DNA from: an uncultured Flavobacteriaceae bacterium
Lineage (GTDB): Bacteria; Bacteroidota; Bacteroidia; Flavobacteriales; Flavobacteriaceae
Direction: 5' to 3'
Assembly: GCA_913051755.1 (NCBI GenBank)
Contig: CAJXBR010000014.1
Span: forward strand, 1 to 20,022
Length of the DNA stretch: 20,022 bases
A program made the translations under genes and the position numbers. Positions 1-6,313 of this stretch are shown here, piece after piece; position 1 is the first letter of the stretch; every line of letters begins with the position of its first letter. The notes under the pieces are model-generated. The model was not told the origin of the DNA. It searched no databases and worked only from the letters and a program-made list of their open reading frames with translations.

Positions 1-41
1 TCCTGTGCTAAACATTGTTTTATTTTAGGCAAAACAAAAAT

Positions 42-425
42 ATGAAGAATAAACTATACGCAGTCACTGCATTTCACAAAGCATTTGGATTAGGGGTCAA
101 TAACTCACCTACAACAGAAATAGATGAGGCAACCATGCGTTTGCGTTTTTCGTTAATGGATGAGGAAAACAAAGAATACCTTGACGCTATGAAAAACAAG
201 GATCTAATCGAGGTGGCAGATGCTTTGGGGGATATGCTATACATTCTTTGTGGAACCATAATCACCCATGGTATGCAGGATGTGATTGATGAGGTATTTG
301 AAGAAATTCAACGCAGTAATATGAGTAAGCTTGGCAGTGATGGAAAACCAATATACAGAGATGATGGAAAAGTTTTGAAAGGCCCAAACTACTTTCAGCC
401 AGATATTGCAAAAATTCTAAAGTAA
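42..425 (+). CDS. MazG/HisE-like nucleotide pyrophosphohydrolase
   Basis: This 127-aa protein of the all-alpha NTP pyrophosphohydrolase superfamily (MazG, HisE, dUTPase-2) probably splits a nucleoside triphosphate or a similar nucleotide into the monophosphate and pyrophosphate. The Mg-binding signature is visible as E41-E42-x-x-E45 followed by E57-x-x-D60 and D64 in helices ending in a hydrophobic stretch (LYILCGTI). The C-terminal part (residues 94-118) carries the conserved SKLGxDGKPIYRxDGK-type tail of the flavobacterial homologues I know. The ATG at 42 is chosen because the upstream in-frame TTG at 15 would add nine residues with no family resemblance. The gene converges on ilvE with only four bases between the stops. 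It is often annotated as phosphoribosyl-ATP pyrophosphohydrolase-like, but no his gene is nearby, so a house-cleaning role is as likely. The substrate cannot be told from the sequence. Confidence 0.85.
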   Translation: MKNKLYAVTAFHKAFGLGVNNSPTTEIDEATMRLRFSLMDEENKEYLDAMKNKDLIEVADALGDMLYILCGTIITHGMQDVIDEVFEEIQRSNMSKLGSDGKPIYRDDGKVLKGPNYFQPDIAKILK

Positions 426-429
426 TAGA

Positions 430-1476
430 TTAAACCTTCACGCGCCACCCATAAGGATCGTCAGTGATATTATACTGTATTGAAGTCAAATCAGTTTTCA
501 ATGCCAATGCCAATGCTTCAGTAGGTGCTCCTACGTAATAGTCTTTACCTTTATAGCCAAAGCCATGGATCGGCAAAACAACAACTGCTGTTCCACTTCC
601 AAAAATTTCTCGTAAGGTCTTGTTTTCAGCAGCTTCGATCAATTCGGCAACAGTCAATTGGCGCGTTTCGACCTCTATCCCTCGATCTTTTGCCAATTCA
701 ATCACACTTTTTCGTGTAACACCATCCAAAATACTGTCCGAAGTAGGTGCAGTAATCAGCTTATCTCCAATATAAAAAAACAGGTTCATCGTTCCAGCTT
801 CCTCAATATATTGATGTGTCGCTGCGTCAGTCCAAATGATTTGTTGATACCCTTCATCCATCGCCAGTTTGGTTGGATAAAACTGACCAGCATAATTTCC
901 AGCTGCTTTGGCATATCCAGTACCTCCCTGTGCCGCACGACTAAACTGATCAGCAATTTTAACACGTACTTCACTGTGATTGTAATAGCTTGAAACAGGA
1001 GTGCAGATAATCAGTAATCGATACTGTTTGGCAGGGGATGCCTGTACGCATGGCTCACTTGCAAATACAAAAGGTCTGACGTATAGTGAATTGCCAGTAC
1101 CAGGCTGAATCCAATCTCTTTCCAAATCGATGAGTTTATGTAAACCCTCAATAAACAATTTTTCTTGAAACTGTGGAATTGCCAAACGTTCGGCAGATTT
1201 GTTTAGACGTTTGATGTTCTGATCAGGACGAAATAAAAACACATCCCCCTTGTCATCTTTGTAGGCTTTCATACCTTCAAAGATTGCTTGTCCATAGTGC
1301 AATGCACTTGCAGAGGGGTCGATCTGCAGTGGTGCATAGGGAACAATTTCTGGTTCTCCCCAACTGCCATTCGCATAATCGCAAACAAACATGTGATCAG
1401 AAAAGGTAGAACCAAAGTCCAAGTTATCGAAATCAACAGTGCCAAGTTTTGATTTTTCGATAGGGCGTATGTTCAT
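430..1476 (-). CDS. ilvE: Branched-chain amino acid aminotransferase (class IV, type II)
   Basis: A 348-aa cytoplasmic PLP enzyme that interconverts leucine, isoleucine and valine with their 2-oxo acids using glutamate/2-oxoglutarate; it is the last step of their synthesis. The Schiff-base lysine is K190 in GYAKAAGNYA. Other fold-type IV class marks are YGQAIFEGMKAY (61-72), the PLP-phosphate-binding EEAGTMN (225-231) and GVTRKSV (252-258). The length is typical of the larger eukaryote-like type II BCATs. The ATG at 1476 gives the usual N-terminus of this group. The gene stands alone: it converges with the pyrophosphohydrolase on one side and diverges from the epimerase across 77 bases. No leader peptide or other ilv/leu gene is visible here. 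D-amino acid transferases and aminodeoxychorismate lyase share the fold, but are much shorter and lack this N-terminal region. Confidence 0.96.
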   Translation of the reverse strand: MNIRPIEKSKLGTVDFDNLDFGSTFSDHMFVCDYANGSWGEPEIVPYAPLQIDPSASALHYGQAIFEGMKAYKDDKGDVFLFRPDQNIKRLNKSAERLAIPQFQEKLFIEGLHKLIDLERDWIQPGTGNSLYVRPFVFASEPCVQASPAKQYRLLIICTPVSSYYNHSEVRVKIADQFSRAAQGGTGYAKAAGNYAGQFYPTKLAMDEGYQQIIWTDAATHQYIEEAGTMNLFFYIGDKLITAPTSDSILDGVTRKSVIELAKDRGIEVETRQLTVAELIEAAENKTLREIFGSGTAVVVLPIHGFGYKGKDYYVGAPTEALALALKTDLTSIQYNITDDPYGWRVKV

Positions 1477-1495
1477 TGTTTAAATAATTTAATAA

Positions 1496-1503
1496 CAAAA
1501 TTA
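1496..1503 (-). promoter_or_regulatory. Candidate -7 element of ilvE promoter
   Basis: Read on the minus strand the bases are TAATTTTG, a full match to the Bacteroidota -7 consensus TAnnTTTG, 19 bases before the ilvE ATG. I do not see a convincing TTG at the -33 position, so only the -7 part is supported. It lies in the 77-base divergent spacer shared with the epimerase gene. Confidence 0.35.
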
Positions 1504-1553
1504 CAAAAAGTTGTAAATTGAAAATCATTGCTTTTTAATTTTTGTAAAAAAAT

Positions 1554-2465
1554 ATGAGGATTCTTATCACTGGTGCTTCAGGGTTAATTGGTACCCAGCT
1601 GTGTAACCATTTATTGTCAAAAGGGCACTACCTTCACATTTTAACAACAAGATTTCCTTGGCAAGTCGAGAATGAACAAACACAAATTTTCCGATGGTCT
1701 CCCCAAAATAATGAAATCGATAGTAGGGCTTTAGAAGGGGTTGACGCTGTTATTAACCTTGCTGGCGCTAAAATCAACCAACGTTGGACAACAAAAAGTA
1801 AAGCAGCAATTTTAAAAAGTCGAACAGAATCTACGAGAATGTTGTTTGATGCCATTCTAAAAACCCAACGAGAAGTGTATGTCATCAATGCTTCAGCTAT
1901 TGGGATATACAGAAGTGACTTCAATAAGCAATACACTGAATCGGACAAAGTCTTTTCTGATGCTTTTGATGGTGTTGTTGTTCGTCAATGGGAGGAGGAA
2001 GCCAAACAGTTTGAAAAACTGTCTTGTCACACAACCATCTTGCGCATTGGGCTAGTGCTTTCCAACGTAGGAGGTGTATTTATTCCACTGTCAACACCCA
2101 CTCGATTGGGTTTGGGCGCATGGTTTGGAAATGGTCAACAATGGCAATCATGGATTCATATCGACGATTTAGTTGGGGTGATTGATTACTGTTTGCAGCA
2201 TCAATTGGTAGGTTTTGTGAACGCCACTGCTCCCAACCCTGTTCGACAACGAGATTTGATTCGAGCAATAGCCAAGGTAGCAGGTGCGCCACAGTTTTTG
2301 CCTGGATTACCAAAAGTTGTGATGTCCTTTTTTTTGGGAGAAATGCACAAATTGGTGTTTGATAGTGTTTATGCAAAACCACAGCAGCTGTTGGACAGTC
2401 ATTATCAATATAAATTTTCTGATATCACTTCTTGTGTCACAGATTTATTGCAAAAGAAAAAATGA
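1554..2465 (+). CDS. TIGR01777/YfcH-family NAD(P)-dependent epimerase
   Basis: A 303-aa atypical short-chain dehydrogenase/reductase of the YfcH (TIGR01777) family. The Rossmann nucleotide-binding motif GASGLIG is at residues 7-13. Family marks follow: INLAGAKI near 65-72, NASAIGIY in the position of the catalytic strand, RxWExEA, RIGLVLS, then WIHIDDLVG and the NATAPNPV motif. The C-terminal DUF1731-like region runs from about 235 to the end. The family's substrate is unknown to me; sequence supports a sugar-nucleotide-epimerase-like fold but not a reaction. The start is fixed by the Rossmann beta strand beginning at residue 2. A near-consensus -7 (TAATTTTTG, one base too long, 1536-1544) lies nine bases upstream, so any leader is very short. 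The gene precedes grpE by 69 bases that contain a separate promoter, so it is probably not part of the chaperone operon. Confidence 0.88.
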   Translation: MRILITGASGLIGTQLCNHLLSKGHYLHILTTRFPWQVENEQTQIFRWSPQNNEIDSRALEGVDAVINLAGAKINQRWTTKSKAAILKSRTESTRMLFDAILKTQREVYVINASAIGIYRSDFNKQYTESDKVFSDAFDGVVVRQWEEEAKQFEKLSCHTTILRIGLVLSNVGGVFIPLSTPTRLGLGAWFGNGQQWQSWIHIDDLVGVIDYCLQHQLVGFVNATAPNPVRQRDLIRAIAKVAGAPQFLPGLPKVVMSFFLGEMHKLVFDSVYAKPQQLLDSHYQYKFSDITSCVTDLLQKKK

Positions 2466-2473
2466 ATTGGTGT

Positions 2474-2518
2474 CAAATTGGCAGAAGTCCACTTTTGGCG
2501 TTACTTTTGCCAATTTTG
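2474..2518. repeat. Inverted repeat across the grpE promoter
   Basis: The left arm 2474-2487 (CAAATTGGCAGAAG) and the reverse complement of the right arm 2504-2518 (CAAAATTGGCAAAAG) agree over AAATTGGCA plus AAG with one mismatch between. The arms are separated by 16 bases. The left arm covers the -33 region and the right arm starts inside the -7 element, as expected of an operator. Within the left side, TGTCA-AAT-TGGCA (2471-2483) is itself a TGnCA-n3-TGnCA dyad. No run of T follows, so a terminator of the epimerase gene is less likely. The classical CIRCE element (TTAGCACTC-n9-GAGTGCTAA) is absent. Confidence 0.5.
2478..2509 (+). promoter_or_regulatory. Promoter of grpE-dnaJ
   Basis: TTG at 2478-2480 and TACTTTTG (a full TAnnTTTG match) at 2502-2509 are spaced by 21 bases, which suits the primary sigma factor of Bacteroidota. 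Transcription would start near 2516, leaving a leader of about 20 bases before the ATG at 2535. No Shine-Dalgarno sequence is visible, as is usual in this phylum. Confidence 0.5.
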
Positions 2519-2534
2519 ATATAAAAATTAAATA

Positions 2535-3056
2535 ATGTCGAAAAGCAATTTTGAAAAGAGCAAAAAAAGTACTGCCAAGAAGAAATTGAAGCAGGATGAT
2601 CTTCAAGCCAAAATCGATGAATTAACATCTAGTTTTGAGAAGGAGAAAGATCAGTTTTTACGATTGTTTGCTGAGTTTGAAAATTATAAAAAGCGCACCT
2701 CTAAGGAGCGTTTGGAGCTTTTCAAAACAGCTTCACAGGAGCTTATCACTGCACTATTACCTGTTCTTGACGACTTTGAAAGAGCCTTAGCTGAAATGAA
2801 AAAATCGGAAGAGAATGATCAATTTCAGGGGGTTGAATTGATTTATAATAAACTCTCTGACACTTTACAATATCAAGGCTTGACCAAAATGGAAGTCAAC
2901 AAGGGAGATGGTTTTGACGCAGAATTGCATGAGGCCATCACCCAAATACCAGCACCTGAAGAAAAGCTAAAAGGAAAGGTTACCGAGGTGGTTGGAACAG
3001 GATATAAGCTTGGAGAAAAAATTATTCGCTACCCCAAAGTAGTTGTAGGAAATTAA
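2535..3056 (+). CDS. grpE: Nucleotide exchange factor GrpE
   Basis: A 173-aa co-chaperone that releases ADP from DnaK in the DnaK-DnaJ-GrpE cycle in the cytoplasm. A lysine-rich, disordered head (1-20) is followed by a long coiled-coil helix (about 22-65) containing [15 protein letters not shown], the family's best-conserved segment, then a helical part with [12 protein letters not shown]. The C-terminal beta-wing domain ends [19 protein letters not shown], the standard GrpE ending. Length is normal. dnaJ follows after 16 bases, so the two are surely cotranscribed. dnaK is not in the window, in keeping with the separate dnaK locus common in Bacteroidota. Heat-shock control is plausible through the dyad at 2474-2518, but that is inference. 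Confidence 0.96.
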   Translation: MSKSNFEKSKKSTAKKKLKQDDLQAKIDELTSSFEKEKDQFLRLFAEFENYKKRTSKERLELFKTASQELITALLPVLDDFERALAEMKKSEENDQFQGVELIYNKLSDTLQYQGLTKMEVNKGDGFDAELHEAITQIPAPEEKLKGKVTEVVGTGYKLGEKIIRYPKVVVGN

Positions 3057-3072
3057 TGTCAATTACAATCTG

Positions 3073-4182
3073 ATGAAAGAAGATTATTACGAAATTCTAG
3101 GGGTTTCTAAGTCGGCTTCGGGAAGCGAAATCAAAAAAGCATATCGCAAAAAGGCTCTTCAATTTCACCCAGACAAAAACCCAGGTGATGCCAACGCTGA
3201 GCAACAATTTAAGAAGGCAGCAGAGGCTTATGAAATTCTCAGTGACCAACAAAAACGGCAGCAATACGATCAATTTGGACATGCTGCTTTTGAGGGTAAT
3301 CAAGGCTTTGGTGGCGGAGGTATGAACATGGAAGATATTTTCAGTCAATTTGGAGATATTTTTGGAAGTGCTTTTGGTGGTGGCTTCGGCAGCTTTGCTG
3401 GTGGTGGCAGACGAACAGCCAAGGGAACAAATCTTCGTGTGCGTGTGAAGTTAACAATTGAAGAACTGGTCTTGGGTGTAGAAAAGAAAATCAAAGTCAA
3501 GCGAAAAGTACAAGCTTCAGAAGCAAGATTTTCAACTTGCGGAAATTGTGGGGGTTCTGGCGAAGTGATGCGAGTCACGAACACTGTTTTAGGCCGGATG
3601 CAAACTGCATCGACCTGTTCTGCTTGTGGGGGTTCTGGGCAGTCACTAGTCAATCGACCACCTGGTTCAGACGCAAATGGACTCATTGCCAAAGAAGAGT
3701 TGGTTTCAGTTAATATCCCCGCGGGTGTGGAGGATGGCATGCAACTCAAAATGTCTGGAAAAGGGAATGATGTGCCAGGCAATGGTATCTCCGGCGATTT
3801 AATCATTTTGATTCAGGTTCAACCACATAAATCACTCAGTAGAGAAGGGGATAATCTTCACATGGACCTATATGTTAGTTTGCCAGAAGCTATATTAGGG
3901 GCTTCCAAAGAAATTGATACTGTTCAAGGTCCAGTTCGCATTCGTTTGGAAGCTGGGATACAGTCTGGAAAAATTTTACGCCTAAAAGGAAAAGGAATCC
4001 CAAGTTTAAATGGCTATGGAAAAGGAGACCTGCTCGTCCATGTCAATGTTTGGACTCCACAACACTTATCTAAGGAACAAAAACAATTTTTTGAATCTAT
4101 GCTTGATGATGAACACTTTGTTCCTGAACCCAAAAAAGGAGATAAATCTTTTTTTGACCGGGTAAAAGATATGTTTTCTTAA
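3073..4182 (+). CDS. dnaJ: Chaperone DnaJ with reduced zinc-finger region
   Basis: A 369-aa Hsp40 that delivers unfolded proteins to DnaK and stimulates its ATPase. The J domain (1-70) contains the essential HPD at 32-34. A Gly/Phe-rich linker (about 75-115) follows, then substrate-binding beta domains to the end. The cysteine-rich domain is shortened: only two CxxCxGxG repeats are present, C156-x-x-C159 and C182-x-x-C185, where E. coli DnaJ has four. They correspond by position to repeats 2 and 3 (zinc centre II), so one zinc site should remain and zinc centre I is absent. There is no frameshift; the reading frame and flanking blocks ([28 protein letters not shown]) are intact. I recall the same reduction in other flavobacterial DnaJ proteins, so it is probably lineage-specific and not damage. 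The gene is the second of the grpE-dnaJ operon. Confidence 0.95.
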   Translation: MKEDYYEILGVSKSASGSEIKKAYRKKALQFHPDKNPGDANAEQQFKKAAEAYEILSDQQKRQQYDQFGHAAFEGNQGFGGGGMNMEDIFSQFGDIFGSAFGGGFGSFAGGGRRTAKGTNLRVRVKLTIEELVLGVEKKIKVKRKVQASEARFSTCGNCGGSGEVMRVTNTVLGRMQTASTCSACGGSGQSLVNRPPGSDANGLIAKEELVSVNIPAGVEDGMQLKMSGKGNDVPGNGISGDLIILIQVQPHKSLSREGDNLHMDLYVSLPEAILGASKEIDTVQGPVRIRLEAGIQSGKILRLKGKGIPSLNGYGKGDLLVHVNVWTPQHLSKEQKQFFESMLDDEHFVPEPKKGDKSFFDRVKDMFS

Positions 4183-4212
4183 AAAAAAAATCGTTCGAAA
4201 TAAAATTTGTAG

Positions 4213-4220
4213 TATATTTG
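4213..4220 (+). promoter_or_regulatory. Canonical -7 element with no ORF behind it
   Basis: TATATTTG matches TAnnTTTG fully. It lies 30 bases after the dnaJ stop and more than 110 bases before the mscS start, too far for a typical mscS promoter, and an intrinsic terminator stands between. A -33 TTG at the usual spacing is not evident (nearest is TTCG at 4194-4197). It could drive a small RNA of about 80 nt ending at the terminator at 4274-4310. Confidence 0.35.
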
Positions 4221-4224
4221 ATCC

Positions 4225-4246
4225 AACTATGGATTAATCTATAGTT
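4225..4246. repeat. AT-rich dyad, possible weak terminator or operator
   Basis: An imperfect palindrome: AACTATGGA pairs with TCTATAGTT (nine pairs including one G-U) around the loop TTAA. It is followed by the T-rich run AATTTTTCTTTTTC (4247-4260), so it could terminate grpE-dnaJ. Alternatively it is an operator at the start point of the -7 element just upstream. Only two G-C pairs make the hairpin weak. Confidence 0.4.
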
Positions 4247-4273
4247 AATTTTTCTTTTTCATAGCAATTTTTT

Positions 4274-4310
4274 CCCATCCTTAATATCTATTAAGGGTGG
4301 GTTTTAATTT
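4274..4310 (+). terminator. Strong intrinsic terminator
   Basis: CCCATCCTTAAT (4274-4285) pairs with ATTAAGGGTGGG (4290-4301) over 12 positions, one of them U-G, closing a four-base loop, and TTTTAATTT follows. On the other strand the hairpin is followed by an A-tract, so it works in the plus direction only. It would end grpE-dnaJ transcription or a short transcript started at 4213-4220. Confidence 0.75.
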
Positions 4311-4334
4311 GTAATCATTTTGTACTTTAGATGA

Positions 4335-5150
4335 ATGGAAAAACTTGTTGATTTCCTTACCAAAAACCTCTCGTTTGGTGGCTTGAGCTTTAACATCAGG
4401 CTTTTCCTTATTTTCCTTATCGTTTTTTTCGCTGCACGATTTATTCTTCGCCTATTTCAAAGAATTGTTTCTCGAAATTTCACAGACGAGCGAAAGGGCA
4501 AGTTTAAGCCCATTTTTGGTTTTCTAAATTACAGCATCTATACCATTATTATTCTTTTAGCTCTGCAAAACATGGGTGTTGAACTTACAGCAATATTTGC
4601 AGCCTCTGCTGCACTGTTGGTGGGGATTGGGTTTGCACTTCAAACCTTTTTTCAAGACATCATTTCAGGGATTTTTATTTTGATCGATCAATCTGTTCAT
4701 GTTGGCGATATCATTGAAGTTGATGGTAAGGTGGGTAAAGTCGAAAACATCACCCTCCGAACCACCCGAGCAGTAACAATAGACAACAAAGTACTTGTTA
4801 TTCCAAACCATTTATATCTGACCAACACCTTATATAATTGGACTGAAAACGGCAAAATCACTAGAGAGCGTGTTGCTGTTGGGGTCGCTTATGGGTCAGA
4901 TGTGAAGTTGGTTACCAAAATCTTATTGGATATCGCTAATGAGCACAACTCCATCCTAAAGTCACCAGCCCCTACAGTTTTATTTCAAAATTTTGGTGAA
5001 AGCAGCCTTGACTTTGAAATTGCCTTTTCGTTGAAAAATAGTTTCAAAGCTGTTCCGATTCAAAGCGATATACGATTCTCGATTTATGATTCTTTCGAAA
5101 AGCACAACATCGAAATCCCATTCCCACAACGCGTCGTTTATTCCAAATAG
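4335..5150 (+). CDS. Small-conductance mechanosensitive channel, MscS family
   Basis: A 271-aa inner-membrane channel that opens under membrane tension and lets solutes out during osmotic downshock. Three membrane segments are visible: about 17-38, 60-82, and the pore-lining TM3 at about 85-115 with Ala/Gly-rich packing (AASAALLVGIGFALQ). After it come the family motifs FFQDIISGIFI and VGDIIEVDGKVGKVE of the beta domain (about 120-170), then VLVIPN and the alpha/beta vestibule domain. Length is close to E. coli MscS (286 aa). ATG 4335 is preferred over ATG 4331, which is out of frame. The variant TACTTTAG at 4323-4330 resembles a -7 element but is one base off. The response-regulator gene begins one base after the stop codon, so the two are translationally coupled; what joins them functionally is unknown. 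Confidence 0.93.
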   Translation: MEKLVDFLTKNLSFGGLSFNIRLFLIFLIVFFAARFILRLFQRIVSRNFTDERKGKFKPIFGFLNYSIYTIIILLALQNMGVELTAIFAASAALLVGIGFALQTFFQDIISGIFILIDQSVHVGDIIEVDGKVGKVENITLRTTRAVTIDNKVLVIPNHLYLTNTLYNWTENGKITRERVAVGVAYGSDVKLVTKILLDIANEHNSILKSPAPTVLFQNFGESSLDFEIAFSLKNSFKAVPIQSDIRFSIYDSFEKHNIEIPFPQRVVYSK

Positions 5151-5151
5151 T

Positions 5152-6300
5152 ATGTCTAAAATTTTATTAATCGAGGATGAGGATAGCATCCGACGCGTGT
5201 TGAAAAAAGTTTTGTTAGAAGATAATGAATCCTATCAATTTCTTGAAGCTAAAGATGGTCAAGATGGTGTTTCGCTGATCAAAAACCAATTGTTTGATCT
5301 CATCATTTGTGATATTAAAATGCCAAAGAAAGATGGGATTGAAGTATTGGATTTTAGTCTTAAACATAACCCGTCAACACCTGTGGTTATGATATCAGGA
5401 CATGGTAATCTTGAAACAGCTGTCAAGGCCATGAGAATGGGAGCCTTTGATTACATATCAAAACCCCCAGACCTCAACCATTTATTGTCAACAGTCAGAA
5501 GTGCATTGCAACCCAAGGCCCAACCAACTTTTGTCAAAAAGGGGGTAAAAAAGCAGCGTCTATCGTCACAAATGGTGGGTGAGTCAAAAGCCATTATGAA
5601 GATTTACAATCTGATTGCTAAGGTTGCTCCAACACAAGCGCGTGTATTGGTACAAGGTCCAAATGGGAGTGGCAAGGAGTTGGTGGCCGATGCTATTCAC
5701 AAACAAAGTCTTCGTCAGAAAGGACCATTTGTCGAAGTGAATTGTGCTGCAATACCATCCGAACTGATTGAAAGCGAACTATTTGGTCATATGAAGGGTG
5801 CATTTACAGCGGCTCACAAAGACCGAAAAGGGAAATTTGAAATAGCTCATGGGGGTACACTTTTTTTAGATGAAATTGGTGATATGAGTCTTTCTGCTCA
5901 AGCCAAAGTGTTGCGTGCACTACAAGAGCACAAAATACAACGCGTAGGAAGTGATAAAGATATATCTGTTGATGTAAGAGTTGTTGCTGCGACCAACAAA
6001 AATTTGGCTGAAGAAATCAAAGCAAACCGTTTTCGAGAAGATTTGTTTCATCGCATTGCTGTCATCGAAATTCAAGTGCCTCCACTGAATGAAAGACGTG
6101 ACGATATCCCATTATTGATTGATCATTTTAAAGCACATTTAACGCCATATAAATCGATTGAAGATGAAGCAGTTCGCCTATTGACAGAGCTAGATTGGAC
6201 TGGAAACGTCAGGCAACTTCGCAATGTAGTTGAGCGTCTTCATATTTTATCGGATGATCCTATCGCAGCATCAGATGTCAAACAATATGTCAATCACTAA
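5152..6300 (+). CDS. Sigma-54-type response regulator lacking a DNA-binding domain
   Basis: A 382-aa NtrC-like protein. The receiver domain (2-120) has acidic residues E8/D9, phospho-acceptor D54 (CDIKMPKKDG), S82 and K104, all the residues needed for phosphorylation. The AAA+ domain (about 140-365) has Walker A GPNGSGKE at 169-176, Walker B LFLDEIGD with D240/E241, and the late WTGNVRQLRN block. Two features are odd. The sigma-54 contact loop normally GAFTGA reads GAFTAA (216-221). And the protein ends about 20 residues after the AAA+ domain, with no Fis-type helix-turn-helix. It may therefore act on RNA polymerase without binding an enhancer, or do something else. ATG 5152 is chosen because the receiver strand SKILLIEDED begins there; starts further upstream lie inside mscS. 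No sensor kinase is nearby. The next gene starts 13 bases later. Confidence 0.9.
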   Translation: MSKILLIEDEDSIRRVLKKVLLEDNESYQFLEAKDGQDGVSLIKNQLFDLIICDIKMPKKDGIEVLDFSLKHNPSTPVVMISGHGNLETAVKAMRMGAFDYISKPPDLNHLLSTVRSALQPKAQPTFVKKGVKKQRLSSQMVGESKAIMKIYNLIAKVAPTQARVLVQGPNGSGKELVADAIHKQSLRQKGPFVEVNCAAIPSELIESELFGHMKGAFTAAHKDRKGKFEIAHGGTLFLDEIGDMSLSAQAKVLRALQEHKIQRVGSDKDISVDVRVVAATNKNLAEEIKANRFREDLFHRIAVIEIQVPPLNERRDDIPLLIDHFKAHLTPYKSIEDEAVRLLTELDWTGNVRQLRNVVERLHILSDDPIAASDVKQYVNH

Positions 6301-6313
6301 ATCATATATCCCC

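Noticed and set aside
15..41. TTG start extending the pyrophosphohydrolase by nine residues
   Set aside because: The added residues (Phe/Tyr/Lys/Asn-rich) look like translated spacer, and the ATG at 42 gives the family's normal N-terminus.
3345..3806. 153-aa open frame antisense to dnaJ
   Set aside because: It lies wholly opposite the conserved dnaJ sequence, is proline/serine-rich from the Gly-rich coding strand, and has no promoter or family resemblance.
5086..5151. Longer N-terminus of the response regulator overlapping mscS
   Set aside because: The receiver domain begins right after ATG 5152; the extra residues are an out-of-frame reading of the mscS end.
6230..6313. Longer N-terminus of the M28 peptidase
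   Set aside because: It would bury the clear signal peptide that begins at 6314 and lies inside the regulator gene.
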